Shown piece by piece: positions 23,283 through 35,043 of a stretch of 64,000 nt of DNA (its first letter is position 1; every line of letters begins with the position of its first letter). A model generated the notes under the pieces. It saw nothing but the letters and a program-made list of their open reading frames with translations. It did not search any database and was not told where the DNA came from. The DNA comes from Bombardia bombarda. Its lineage: Eukaryota > Ascomycota > Sordariomycetes > Sordariales > Lasiosphaeriaceae. The DNA lies in assembly GCA_030512295.1 (NCBI GenBank), contig JAULSR010000004.1, forward strand, positions 1,488,001 through 1,552,000, given 5' to 3'. A program made the position numbers and the translations under genes.

Positions 23283-26059
23283 GGCTGGGTTTCTGTTTGG
23301 TGTTGCTGTTGGTGGTGGTGGTGTCAAGTTCTAGACGCGTTTCGGCTGCCAATTCGGAGATTCATGGGTGGCTGATTAGTTTCTTTGGTGTTGTTCTTGT
23401 CTCGAATTGGTTCGGTATTGTCCAAGATCCAAGACTGGTAGGCAATGGACAGGACGGGACGCGGTCTACCGCGCGCGTCTAGATGTTTAATGATGTCCGC
23501 AATTGAGGTCGGGAATGCACAGAAAATTAGCATATATTTTGTAAGAGCTAAAAAGCAAAAAAGGTGTCGTGTGCTGTATCGACAACGGTGAGCAAGACAG
23601 TGGCCAAGACTCGGCTTTGGTGTGTATTTCTCTCTGTTCGGTGGAGTTTGGTAACAATAAAACGGTAGGTGGGTGTGTTTATGTCGGCCCCAACCAAGAA
23701 CTTTTGGCGAAGACGCGGTCCCAGACGCGACTGATCAGCGGCTTTGGGTGCGGGGCGGGGCGCCTGGGACACGCGCCAATTAACTAATTGGGCGGCGGAG
23801 TGATTAACTTTGGTCGCTAAAAGCACGTCGCTGAACGCGCCCAAGCGCTGAACACGACAATGCAACGGGGGACATTTCGCTGCCAGCTGATGACGCACGG
23901 CCGACGGCTGGCTCTTATCACTTATCGTGCAGGTGTTATCGCGCAGCGTTATCGCCCATCCCATACTGCCCCGCCCCGCGCTGCTCCTCCCCCGCTCTCT
24001 TGCGCTTTCCTTCTCAATCTCATCTGATGATGATGACGGATCTGCCACGTCGTCGGTCTGTCTGTTTGCACCAAACTTTGCGGCAACTCTGCGGGCACTT
24101 GTGCAATATCCCGTTCCCGGCCGGCACCTTCCAGGTTTGAATTTTTGGGGGTTCTTCTATTGCATCAGTCCAGCTACCCACCAACCCATCCAGCTTAGGT
24201 ATTGTCTGACTTAAAGCCTCTTTAAATCCTTGTATTGCTCGCTCCGATGTTTTGCTTCCGCCATTTAGAATCAATGGACGGATGCCCGCCAATCCTACGT
24301 ATCTCCGAGGCTCATGATATTGCACCGAGGGTGGTGTCTGCAATCCCGACCAGGAGAATCCCAAAAGTACTGTGCTTTTGAGATTTGCTTACTCTTTACA
24401 TTTACGGACACTTTGTGCAACCAAAGCAGGGCACCTCACCCAGTGGGTGGATGCGCCAAACCTCCACTTCCCAAGGACCGACCGAAGCTCGCCCATCGCA
24501 GCCTCTCTCTCTCTCTCTCTACCTTTGGACGGGCAGTCTATGTTGTTATAGCCATCTCGATTGCATTCCCAATCCGGTTGGTCGTTTGCGGTGTCGCATC
24601 CACCTGGGTATTCATTCATGACCTGTCAGTTTGAGATTTGGAATGTGCGTATGGAATCCCGCACAGTATCCAACCCGACACGCTGGTTAGGTTCTTTAGA
24701 ATTTTTGAGAGGTCGGTTTCTTGGGATTGGCGACATCTTACCGAGACGGCGGCACCTAACCAGAGTGCTGGACCTCACCTCTTTAGTCCTGTGTTTCTGC
24801 CACACGTAGGTACTGTACCTCGTCCCAGCACAGCGGTCAGCTCCCGTTGGGTCGGGACGGGTTTAGGGTGGGTGATGGGGGCGGATAGGGGCAGATGGGG
24901 GCGGATGGGGGGAGGCGGGGGGGAGGGGGAGAAGTCTCCCACTGAGGTGGTTCATCAAGCTGCGTGTTGTGTGTGCGTGCAGCGTTTCCAGCCAAGTGTC
25001 GAGATGCAGATATGGCGTTTTCCTCATGCACCACCACCCAGCCTGTCCCATGCCTACCAAGTACCACAAGTACCAGAAGGTGTTCCCCCATGATTGGCTC
25101 TCTACCCCAGTCCCCCAGCAAGCCTAGATATCCACTTGCTCCCTCACCCCTCATGGCCCTTGATGGCCGAGCCCCCAGAAAGTCCCAGCATGAGCCAGTG
25201 AGCCAGCCTAGGAGAGAGCCTGGGTGTGTCCTACATCTGCAATCCCCTCATCCCGCCGTCCCACTGCCACTGGCAACTACTGCTGTCCACTCTATCACCG
25301 CCTTGCCTACTGTACGTAGGCTCTTTCTCTCTCTCCCAGATCCGGCCTGGGTGGTCTCCGAGTGGCCGTTATGGAAAAAGGTCCCCGCATGGCTTGCTCC
25401 CCCGAGCACACCGTGCAAACTTAACTCCAGCTCAAGCTCCGGCTCTAGCTCTAGCTCTAGCTTGTCAAGCCTTGCATATGCTTCCATGTCTTACCTGTCG
25501 CTCCTGGCATATAGACTTCTTTCACCTTTCCTCGTACATTGCCACCACATTATAACTTTGCCCTCTTACTCTTGGATGAGGCGAGCCAGCGTCGCATCGT
25601 GGACTCTTAGTTCTGGGTCCTCTGCTTAGTCCCTATCACCCACATATTACCTCCATTTTCTCCCATATATTCAAACCTTCACTCACTCCCCCTTTTGCTC
25701 CGGGCTAAGCATTCTTCCGGCTAGGCCACCGCTTACCTTGAATGCTGTAGGGGTTATCATCTGCACTACCCAGACGGCTACTGCAAGCCTTACATCTGGA
25801 CCAGTTCTCAGAAACCCCAAAGCCATCAAGAGGCTTTGCGTGACAAACTTCGGCTGCCACTTGGATGCCCCTGAAGTCCTAGTGCCACATCAAGTTGTTG
25901 TGTTAGCCGAGACACAGTCAAGAGCACAGCCTCTCATCTGAACCATCTGGCCCCAAACCTGTCAGAGTTGAGCAGACTATCGGCCCGCGGAAGCAACTTG
26001 TGATCTCACATTCGTCTCCCCTTCTCTTCGTCCGCCGGCGTGCCTATCTTTGAAGCGCC
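23283..26059. other. Large intergenic region, no gene seen
   Basis: About 2.8 kb between CDC45 and the LaeA-like gene. Contains a (CT)n tract near 24506, a G-rich block at 24868-24932 with several G4-G7 runs, and an AGCTCT repeat around 25431-25461. Open frames here (such as 24964-25629 plus) look compositional. Confidence 0.55.
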
Positions 26060-27243
26060 ATGGAAGAAAATAGTATCATCGAGGCCCTTACCGATGACGA
26101 TATGCCAGACTATCGAGGGGCAACGTCAGATTACGATGAGCAAAGTCTTAATGAGTCGTCGTTTGGGTCCGTGACTTCGAGCGTAAACGGACACGTCTGG
26201 GAATATGGGAGGTATGTGTGATATAATTCAAGACCATCCGTCTATTGGAGAGGTATGATGCCGAGACCTGACACCATGTACAGACGATATCACACATTTC
26301 GCTATGGAAGATATCCAATACCAAACGATGACGATGAATACAAGCGGGAGTCGCTGCGACATACCATGTTAAAGGAGCTCATATCCGGCAAGCTCTATCT
26401 CGCGCCTATTGGGGAAAACCCTCAAAAGATTATCGATCTCGGGACTGGATTCGGTGAATGGGCGATGGAAAGTACGATATAACAAACCAACGGCTGCACT
26501 GATCAACGCCCAGTTCTAACCTTTGATAGTGGGTGAGACCTTTCCCAGCGCCCGGGTCACAGGCGTCGACTTATCTCCCATACAACCCGTCTGGATACCT
26601 CCAAACGTCGAGTTTCTTGTCGACGACATTGAAGACGACTGGGTACACGACAACGATTACGACTTTATGCACCTCCGCTTCGTGGGAGTCACAATAAAAG
26701 ACAACCCCAAGCTCTACAGCACTATTTTCCAGTAAGTCCTCAAGATAACCAGCCAGCTCTGCTAGTTCTTGCAGCTCACAAGCCACGCTCAGAAACCTCA
26801 AACCCGGCGGATGGGTCGAATGCCAGGAGATCCTCCCCAAGCCATACTGCGACGACAACACTCTCCCACCCAACTACCCCGTAAGCAAATTCTACGACTT
26901 ACTCACCGACATCCTCTACAAGAAATACCAATTCGAGATTGCATACGTCAAGAAACTTCCAGAAGTCATGCGCCAGATCGGCTTCGTCAACGTGCAATGG
27001 AAGATCTTCCACCTGCCCGTGGGCGAGTGGGCCAAGGACGGCCATCTGCGGATGATTGGCGGCTACTTCCGCGAGGTGATCATGGACTTTGTCACGGCCA
27101 TGGCTGCCAGGCCGTTTGTCGAGGCCGGCGTGGAGAAGACGGAGATTGACGATCTCGTCGCCGCGTGCAGGGTCGCCATGGGGAACAGGAAGATTCACGC
27201 GTACATACCGGTGCATTTTGTTTGGGGGCAGAAGCCGCGATGA
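26060..27243 (+). CDS. LaeA-like SAM-dependent methyltransferase
   Basis: Four exons (26060-26211, 26284-26471, 26530-26731, 26793-27243) join to 330 aa. The acidic N-terminus resembles LaeA relatives. The block WEYGRRYHTFRYGRYPIPND is the typical LaeA-family lead-in. SAM motif I is KIIDLGTGFGEWAMEMGE, followed by VTGVDLSPIQP and the post-motif PPNVEFLVDDIEDDW. FQNLKPGGWVECQE and the C-terminal HAYIPVHFVWGQKP complete the fold. LaeA controls secondary-metabolite clusters through the velvet complex. Most fungi carry many LaeA-like paralogues of unknown role, and this shorter form is probably one of them. It lies about 7 kb from the RiPP-like region; a functional link is not shown. Confidence 0.85.
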
Positions 27244-28860
27244 TGATAAGGCGACTGTTTGTTCGTTGCTGGCAATTTTGATGTTGATGCTGCGAGAAGA
27301 ATGTATACCGAATCAAATCGCCATGCCGCTTAAAAAAGGGGTTGGTTGGTTGGATCCAAGCCTCTATTGATGGGCCCAAGCAGCCAGCCAGTCAGTTCAG
27401 TCCCAACTCCCAGCGCCGTGGGACCATGTGTGTCTTGGTTATGGGTTCGCTCCTTGTCCAACAACCGCCGCTCCAGTCAATCAGTTTCAAATCAGTCGCA
27501 GCGCACAAAAAATCGAGTGCCGACATGGCATACAGTACGATACACACAGTATGCAGGCGTACGCTTTTGGCGGTCGGTAACTGTTCGGCATGCAAAGCCT
27601 TGGTCGAGCGAGCGACCCGTGTTGGTGTTGCACGCAGTTGCGTTGCAGCTGCTGCGGTCCAGTCCAGTCCCAGCCGTGCCAAGTCTGTTTGTGATAGGGG
27701 AGGTAGATTAAGTCGGTGGGTGGGGGGGGTTGTTTGTGCTGTTTTTGTGGCGGGCTGGCTGGCTGGCTCCAGTGGAAGATGTTGTTGGCTGCTGGCTTGT
27801 TACTGGGCGAAGTGAGATTTGGTTGTTTGTTGTTTGCAAACGTGGTATCGGTTGGCCCTTGACATATCTTCTGAGGGTGATCTATTGGATTGGGAGGGGG
27901 CTCTTGCATATATTTACATTGATGGCTCAATGAGCGCGGTTGCTTGTTGGATGTTGTACCTTGCCTACCTACTTGTATCTCAGATGAAACTTGAACTTTT
28001 GAGGGTATGCCAGTTACCCCAGTTGTATCAGTGTACTGTATCTGGGTCGGTCAAGAGAGGACTGCCAAGAATAAGAGAGCAATAACAACATGACACCTGG
28101 GCGATTGAGGGGCACTGCTACTACGTGGTGCCCACGGATACTAAGGTACCTATGTCTTGACATACCTTGCTTCTTTCTCGGGATTTTGCTTCAACCATCT
28201 GCAAAGCGTTCATAAAAAAGATGACGTATAGATAGGTAGATGGTATAATTAACCCCTCTTCACCCCGTGGTGCAACACCCGGATAACGACATGTACAGGT
28301 AGTACTGCCCGGTTAGTGGAGACTTGCACCCGTCCATCGGTAACCGACTTGTAGGCATGAAGAAGTGTGGTAAGACGATTAACTAGGTATGTGTACTGGT
28401 CATATATGCTTCAGGGCAGGGTTCTGATCTATCTGTTTCTGCATAGCATTTCACGACAGCGCCGGTCCATGTACATTTATCTCCGGTTCCGGGGTTCATT
28501 ACTGTCAGCCCTACAACTTGGTTCCCTCCGAACACCTTCATCAAATCAATCATCAATTTTAGAAAAAGAAACAGAAAATAAGACAAGTTCTAATCCATGA
28601 CCATCGAAATCTACTATATCCCCGGGCCCTAGGTAGTCCGACAGGGGATAGTGGGGAGCCCTGCAGCCGCTACAGACGCTATCTGCGGCCCGCTCGGGCC
28701 ATCCATGGATGCTTGCTTGGGGACATGGGACGCCCTGCGGGCCCGCCCGTTGAGCGATCGATCGCTGGAAATCCGTACCAGGATCCGCTTCAGGCCATCC
28801 ATGAACATCAACCTCACCTCATCGGGTAACATACCCTCCGCTCTCAAATGGCAATCTCAA
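27244..28860. other. Intergenic, no gene seen
   Basis: About 1.6 kb. A GTG-initiated open frame upstream of the JmjC gene (from 28651) is in frame with it, but its sequence is not conserved-looking. Confidence 0.5.
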
Positions 28861-29604
28861 ATGGCAACCTCAACAAGAACAGAAGATGAGTGTCACCGTC
28901 AATTATTGATGGCACACTGCTTATCTGCGGCAGAGGAGATTCGATCTGAATGTGCTAGTATTTTAGAGGACAAAAACGAAGAGGATAATGGGGGGACCAG
29001 CAGCAGCAGCATCTCTGGCTGTGGCGAGCCGTTGGTGCAGCTCCTCCAACGACAGGCATCCATTCTTCTGGAGCTGCATATTCATCTGCTCGATGAAGCC
29101 GAAGAGGTGAAGAAGATTAAAAGAGTGGGAGAGGACAATGCCTCTCGACAAGACACGCTACTCCTGCTAAAAAGGCGACTGGACGACCTCCTGTCAGCCT
29201 CCTACGCCAAGTTCTACGCCTACATCTTCAAGGACCTGCCCACCTGCTGGCGCCAGCTGTACACGGATGCCGCTATACTCAAGTTTTCCCTCTTGTTTCT
29301 CACCTGGCCGTCGGCGGCTGCTGATTCTGACGAAAGGAGGGGCCGCAGTAGTGATGGACTACAGGGAGAGGGAGGGACGGTAGAAGACGCCGAAATGGAT
29401 GAGATGGTCAAGACGCTTGACCTCGCGCTGATACTGGCCGGCGCGGCTGGGGGGCAGAGAGGCAGGCGGTGGATTGACAGGGCATTTGCGTTGCTGGAGG
29501 AGGTCTGGCAGGGGCCGGGGGTGGCGGTGACGCCGGCCAGTTCTGGGGTGGTCGACATGGACATGGACAGTGCCAGGCCATCTAAGAAGAGACGTATGTC
29601 AGAC

Positions 29605-29640
<36 letters not shown>

Positions 29641-30597
29641 CAGGGAAATGTCGCTTCTGCTACCTGGCAAGACACGCCCTCCTTCTCCGCCGCCGAAACC
29701 TTCATACCCCCAGTCAAGCTCCCCGTGCGACGCAGTAGCAGCCAGGCCTCAATGGAGGATTTCCAGGCATATCTGAGCGCCAGTCCAGCCGGCCGACCAG
29801 CACCACTAGTCATCCCAGGCCTGACAGACGCGTGGCCGGCACGCACAACGCGGCCCTGGAAAAAGCCCGCCTATCTGCTCTCGCGCACCTTTGCCGGCCG
29901 GCGTCTCGTCCCCGTCGAGATCGGCCGCAGCTACGTCGACGACGGGTGGGGCCAAAAGATTATTTCCTTTGGCGAGTTTCTGGAGCAGTATATATCACCA
30001 CCCTCACCCTCACCCTCACCCTCCCACAATACCAGCACCAGCGAAACAAACAGTAAGAAGATAGGCTACCTAGCCCAGCACCAGCTCTTCGTCCAGCTCC
30101 CGCAGCTGCGCAACGACATCCTCATCCCCGACCTCTGCTACACGGCGCCGCCCCTCCACCCGACCGACCCGAGCCAAGACCAGCCCGAGCTGCTCGACGG
30201 GCCCCAGCTCAATGCCTGGTTTGGCCCGTCTGGGACGATTACCCCGCTGCACACGGACCCGTACCACAATCTGCTGGTGCAGGTCGTGGGCAGGAAATAT
30301 GTGAGGCTATATGCGCCTGATGAGACGCCGCGGATGCGCGCGAGGGGGAGAGAGGGCGGGGTGGAGATGGGGAACACGAGTTTTGTAGATGTGGGGGTTA
30401 TGGAGGGGTGGGATTGTGTTGATGATGGAAATGGTGATGGTGGTGGTGATGGTGAGGAATGGGAGGCCGAGTTTCGCAAGGTGCCGTATGTCGAGTGTAT
30501 CCTGGAACCGGGTGATACGTTGTATATACCCATTGGGTGGTGGCATTATGTCAGGGGGTTGAGTGTGAGCTTTAGCGTTAGCTTTTGGTGGAATTGA
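28861..30597 (+). CDS. JmjC-domain Fe(II)/2-oxoglutarate oxygenase (KDM8/JMJD5-type, cupin_8)
   Basis: The C-terminal half carries the JMJD5-type JmjC core. PLVIPGLTDAWPA begins the domain, and GTITPLHTDPYHNLLVQVVG holds the iron ligands His464 and Asp466. LEPGDTLYIPIGWWHYV supplies the third ligand His562. These enzymes hydroxylate or demethylate protein side chains. The N-terminal ~250 residues are helical and unrecognised. A run of 12 Gln encoded by nearly pure CAG lies at 29609-29642, and a CCCTCA repeat at about 30001-30023 encodes Ser-Pro repeats. No introns are needed. The open frame extends upstream, but ATG 28861 has the best context (A at -3, G at +4). ATG 28801 is an alternative. 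Length is 578 aa from 28861. Confidence 0.85.
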
Positions 30598-31544
30598 TCA
30601 TGTTCTTGTTTGTTTTGACTATGTTCCATGGTTCTGGTGAAGCAATCATGTACACGAGGTAGTGTTAGTGGTGGTATCTTGCTGTTTCACGCCTGGTCTT
30701 TGCCCCTTTTCAACTTTTGATTCTAAGGTCGTATGGCTGCCGTTCTATAGTCAATCCTTTGCATATATTGCTGTAGTAAATTTGATGATTTCAGATTTCC
30801 TTCAATAGATTTAATCCCGAGATTCTTAGGCTGGATGATGATTATTGTCATAGGTACCTAGACCTACCTGGCCATGCCAAACGGGCGTACGACAGAACAA
30901 GGTGATTATGATCCTTTCGCTTTACTCTACAACCCAGGAAATTGTTGCTTACCTATCAATCAAAGTCGGATACATGCGAACATCTTTTGAAGCAGAGCCC
31001 CAGGAAATCCAAAGCCTCCCTCCCTGTTCCCCTGAACAGAGCTAATAATGGAGTTAGCTTAGCATACTCGGCGGTTTAAGATCATACTATATATTAATAT
31101 AGTGAAGTGGTATAGTATAGTAGAATGATGTAATATCGTAAAGTGGTGAAATGCTGGGCTTACGACAGCTTTAAGGTACGGTATTAGTCAACTAAGTGAA
31201 TGTTGGGTACCTTATCTACCTAGTGTATTAAATGTTTTGAGGTTTCAAGAAGACGACAGAGTGTTTGAAAAGCTATCTGTTACCCACGTCGATACCTTTG
31301 TTTAACGAGACGTGTTTGCCGTCGGCCTGGGACGGCGAAATGAATAAAGTCACAGTCTAAATAGCATAAAATAGGTTATATGTAGGTGTGTATCACATCA
31401 GGCCCCTTTACCGTTCCTTTACTACATTCACATACACTGATACAGATCACATAGATTCAAACATAAAACCAGTCCCAAGGGGTGCGTATTTGAATATCCT
31501 ACATCTGCTGCAATTTACCAGACTTTCACTATTTTAGATCTCCC
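30598..31544. other. Convergent 3' region, no gene seen
   Basis: About 950 bp between convergent JmjC and GMC genes. Strongly AT-rich around 31080-31160 (TATAGTATAG-like repeats). No coding signal. Confidence 0.6.
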
Positions 31545-33185
31545 TCAAATCTTTCCCTCCTCAACAATCACACTAGCCAACTGCTCCGCCATCGCATACA
31601 GCGTAGCCTGCGGATGCCCCCCCAGCGGAATCGGCAGAATACTCGCATCCGCCACCCTCAGCCCCTTAACCCCAAACACCTTACCCTCCCCATCCACAAC
31701 CTTACCCATGGCCGCAGTCCCCGCAGAATGCGCATGCTGGCTCCCCGTCCGCCTGATCCGGTCCTCAATCGCCTCGTCACTCGCATCCGCCGTGAGCGGC
31801 GCCAGCTCCCCCTCAACCCCGGGGAATTTCGGCGGCGACTCGGCCTCGACCACCGGCCTCAGCGCATCAGTATCCAACAGCGCCTTGAGCGTCGTGCGGG
31901 CCGCATAAACAAGCGTATCACGATCCAGCGCAGTAGAAAAGTAATTCGGCACGATGCGCGGCGGGTCTGCCGGGTTCGCAGATCGGATGGACACGGATCC
32001 GCGCGAGGTGGGGCGCAGCAGCATGGTGGAGGTGGCGATGTGGGTGCCGTCGACGGGGATGCCGGGGATGCCGGGGGGCGCGTAGAGCGAGATGATCTCG
32101 ATGAGGTTGCGCTTCTCCTGCTGGTCATGCTTGGCGCGCAGCGAGGCCGGGATGGGCCCGTTGACGACCCAGTTCCAGGGCAGGTACTTGTAGAGGCCCG
32201 GGTTGGCCCAGGCGGCGTGCTGGCCGCCGAGGGCGTAGCCTGCGGAGGCGTCGCGCACGCGGAAGGCGAAGTAGACGGCGAAGTGGTCGTGGAGGTTCTG
32301 GCCGACGTGGGGGGAGTCGTGCACGAGGGGGATGCCGTGCTCGGCGAGGGTGGCGGCGGGGCCGATGCCTGAGAGCATGAGGACCTGCGGGGTGCGGTAG
32401 GCGCCCGCGGTGAGGATGACTTCCTTGGCGGCCTTGATTTTGGTGCCGTCGGCGAGCTCAACGCCGGTGGCGGTGGTGCCGTCGAAGGTGACTTTGCTGA
32501 CGACGGTGTTGGTCAAGACCTTCACGTTGTCGAGGGGGTAGGCCTTGTTCGATGGCTGGCGCTGGCCCGAGGGGTCGGCGTTCTCGTACATCTCGGTCAA
32601 GCCGGCGATGGAGCCGCCCGTTTTGCGGGGGTTGGGAGACACGCCGAGCTCGGTCCATGCTGCCTTGACGGGATCGCGGAGCAGGTATTCGCGTGATCCT
32701 GATTCTGAGGCAGATACGGGGTAGATGTGCATGGGGCCATCGAAGCCATGGCCGTCTGGAGACGCTTCAGAGTCTTCCCTATCGTGGAAGTGCTCAGACT
32801 TGATCAACCACGGCTTGATGCCTTCGTAGCTCCAGCGGTTGTCGCCGACGAGCTTAGCCCAGTCGTCATAATCAGCCGCATCTGCACGCAGCCAGCCGCC
32901 ATAGTTGATGACGCTGCCTCCACCCAGGGCCTTGCCCGCGTTGAGGCTGTGAACACGGTCAACCGTGTTCGGGTCGGGCTCGCTCTGATAGAGATAATCA
33001 AACTCGCCGCCAAGCAGCGAGAGGCCACTTAGAAAACCGGCAGCGGCCGGGTTGCTCGAGGGATCAGCCCCTGCCTCGATCAGGATGACCTTTGGCTTCT
33101 TGTCGCTCTGGCTGAGCCGTGATGCAACAGCGCATCCGGTGAGGCCACCACCAACCACAACGTAGTCTGCTTCCAAGTTCGCCAT
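31545..33185 (-). CDS. GMC-family FAD oxidoreductase
   Basis: A single-exon 546-aa protein. Start at 33185 (MANLEADYVVVGGG) places the FAD-binding Rossmann motif VVVGGGLTGCAVASRL at the N-terminus, with no signal peptide; the open frame extends upstream but is not protein-like. Other GMC features are LEAGAD-like VILIEAGADPSS, GKALGGGSVINYGGWLRADA (GMC signature 1 region), LTAGAYRTPQVLMLSGIGP (signature 2) and HDHFAVYF. The catalytic-region motifs are SQHAHSAGTAAMGKVVD and LGGHPQATLYAMAEQLASVI. GMC enzymes oxidise alcohols or choline-like and aryl substrates. It is divergent from the methyltransferase at 33840 across 654 bp, so a shared promoter and role in the RiPP-like region is possible but unproven. 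Confidence 0.9.
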   Translation of the reverse strand: MANLEADYVVVGGGLTGCAVASRLSQSDKKPKVILIEAGADPSSNPAAAGFLSGLSLLGGEFDYLYQSEPDPNTVDRVHSLNAGKALGGGSVINYGGWLRADAADYDDWAKLVGDNRWSYEGIKPWLIKSEHFHDREDSEASPDGHGFDGPMHIYPVSASESGSREYLLRDPVKAAWTELGVSPNPRKTGGSIAGLTEMYENADPSGQRQPSNKAYPLDNVKVLTNTVVSKVTFDGTTATGVELADGTKIKAAKEVILTAGAYRTPQVLMLSGIGPAATLAEHGIPLVHDSPHVGQNLHDHFAVYFAFRVRDASAGYALGGQHAAWANPGLYKYLPWNWVVNGPIPASLRAKHDQQEKRNLIEIISLYAPPGIPGIPVDGTHIATSTMLLRPTSRGSVSIRSANPADPPRIVPNYFSTALDRDTLVYAARTTLKALLDTDALRPVVEAESPPKFPGVEGELAPLTADASDEAIEDRIRRTGSQHAHSAGTAAMGKVVDGEGKVFGVKGLRVADASILPIPLGGHPQATLYAMAEQLASVIVEEGKI

Positions 33186-33839
33186 GGTGGATGAGTTTGA
33201 ATAAATCGCCAAGTCGGGAATGTGAAATTTCAGGGGGGTTGAAAAGTGAGACGGCGTGAAGAGAGCTGAGAGGATGTGAGTGTGGAGGAAGCTAGCTGTG
33301 AGTGAGGTGAAGTAATAATAGCACAAAGGGCAAAAAAAGGGGGTCGGTCGGATATCCGCAAATGCAGGAGGCAGGAGAAAGCAGGCAGGAGGCAGCAGTG
33401 CAGCTCCCACCGTAACAGTAGATATGCTTAGAAAGCTAGTCTACTGAGTACGGAGTTGTTGGATGTCAATCCATAAAAGTGAGGGGCAGCCAAATGGGGG
33501 GCCAAATGACACACCTAAGCAATTTAAGACCAAAGTGCGTAGGACGGAGAGGTACCTACCCAACATGTACAGTAAGTGCAGCAAACATACGAAGAATACG
33601 GCAAGAGCAGCTCACTTCCCCACTAATAAGCCACACCCGTCCCTCCTTCCCCGGGAACCCCTCCCCCTTGCTTCCTTCCGTCCTGTCATTATATAAGTTG
33701 TTTTTAGGTAGTGTAGTGTACCTTAGACAAGCGGCTGTTACACCTTGTTTTAGATGTCACACCTCAGAATCAGCAGATACGCGCCCCCTTCCACCAATTC
33801 CCGCCATTTCCCGCCGTTTCCCGCCCGGACACCTCCACC
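33186..33839. promoter_or_regulatory. Shared divergent upstream region (GMC / methyltransferase)
   Basis: 654 bp separate the two start codons. It contains the palindrome CGGATATCCG at 33349-33358, a CGG-N4-CCG arrangement of the kind bound by Zn2Cys6 regulators. Binding is only a guess. Confidence 0.35.
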
Positions 33840-34895
33840 ATGACCGCTGTTGTCGCCGACAAAGACGACCCCTCCTTTTGGAAGCTGCAGAACAACATCA
33901 AACCCTCATATTGGGATGATTACGTAGCTACGCGGCCCGTCTACGACTCGAGGATTTTTCAGCCCATCCTCGACTACCATGCCAGTCACTCCCAATCGGG
34001 AAGTGCTGCTGGTGGTGTAAGTGATGCCTCACCGGATCCAGCAACAGCCGCCCTAGACATTGGCACCGGCTCCGGCTCAGCCATCGAGCCGCTCACCAAA
34101 AGCTTCCACCATGTCGTCGCCAGCGACAACGACCCCGTCAGCTTGGCCTTTGCCAAGCGCAGATTTGCACACCTCCCCGCCGCGAGCGAAAAAGAGGGCC
34201 GGCTGTCGTACACGCTCTCCTCGGGCGAGGACCTGCTCATGCACCACCCACCCAACTCGTTCAACCTCGTCACCTGCGCCGAGACCTTCCCGCTGATGGA
34301 CACGGACACCGCACTGGACAACATCTGGGCCCTGCTGCGTCCGGGCGGGACCATGGCTGTCTGGTTCTACGGCCCGCCCTTCTTCACTAGAGAGCAGGGC
34401 GGGTTTGACTACCAGGCGAGCCAGCGCATCCTTGACGCCCTCATGGACCACAACTTCCGGCCCGTTGTTAGTGGTGGAGGGGAGGCGCGCACCAAGGTGT
34501 GGAAGCGCGCTGTTGATGGCAAGTATAGCTGGCTGGACTATATTCCCCTGCCCACGACACGGTGGGTGGACGTGCGTCGCCATAAGTGGAATACGCATGC
34601 TAGGTTGTCGTTCTTTACGCCTGATGCGTGTGATTTCCCCGTGGATGGGACGGCCAGCAGCGTGGGCGAGCATGAGACGGTCACTGAGGAAGAAGATCTC
34701 GGGTTTTGGAGAGTCAGCTGGGATGTGGAGAAATTGGCGAGGTTTGTTCGGGCGAGTTTCCCAAGACCACACGATGGCGAGGACGAGACCATGGAGCGGC
34801 TGTTTGCGCAGCTTGCTGATGCGATGGGTGGGAGGGGGGTAGAGAGAAAGATGTCGTGGCCTGTTGTGTTGATTCTAGCAAGTGTGAAGAAGTGA
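33840..34895 (+). CDS. SAM-dependent methyltransferase (class I, TMT1-like)
   Basis: An intronless 351-aa protein. The N-terminus FWKLQNNIKPSYWDDYVATR resembles small-molecule methyltransferases of the trans-aconitate methyltransferase type. Motif I is ATAALDIGTGSGSAIEPL, followed by HHVVASDNDPVSLAFAKRRF, the motif II-like NSFNLVTCAETFPLMD, and ALLRPGGTMAVWFYGPPFF. Such enzymes O-methylate carboxylic acids or tailor natural products. The gene is divergent from the GMC oxidoreductase and convergent with the SDR, whose 3' end is only 148 bp away. That packing fits a tailoring enzyme of the neighbouring metabolite region, but the substrate cannot be read from sequence. Confidence 0.83.
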   Translation: MTAVVADKDDPSFWKLQNNIKPSYWDDYVATRPVYDSRIFQPILDYHASHSQSGSAAGGVSDASPDPATAALDIGTGSGSAIEPLTKSFHHVVASDNDPVSLAFAKRRFAHLPAASEKEGRLSYTLSSGEDLLMHHPPNSFNLVTCAETFPLMDTDTALDNIWALLRPGGTMAVWFYGPPFFTREQGGFDYQASQRILDALMDHNFRPVVSGGGEARTKVWKRAVDGKYSWLDYIPLPTTRWVDVRRHKWNTHARLSFFTPDACDFPVDGTASSVGEHETVTEEEDLGFWRVSWDVEKLARFVRASFPRPHDGEDETMERLFAQLADAMGGRGVERKMSWPVVLILASVKK

Positions 34896-35043
34896 TGTTG
34901 AGTGGATGGTAATGATTTTAGAATTCATCAATTAACAAATCGCTGATTGGCAGTATTGATATATGATACATGATCTATTGATTGGCATTTGAACCGCAAC
35001 AGCTTTTCCCTCTATGGATCATGAAAGATTTCTTGCGACGGCA

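Noticed and set aside
23548..24048. 166-codon minus-strand frame between CDC45 and the LaeA-like gene
   Set aside because: No recognisable domain, biased composition, and overlapping frames of similar length on the other strand.
24964..25629. 221-codon plus-strand frame
   Set aside because: Low-complexity Ser/Leu content driven by an AGCTCT repeat; no domain or splice support.
31614..32372. 252-codon plus-strand frame opposite the GMC oxidoreductase
   Set aside because: Antisense shadow of a well-recognised GMC protein; its Gly/Val/Arg-rich translation has no family features.
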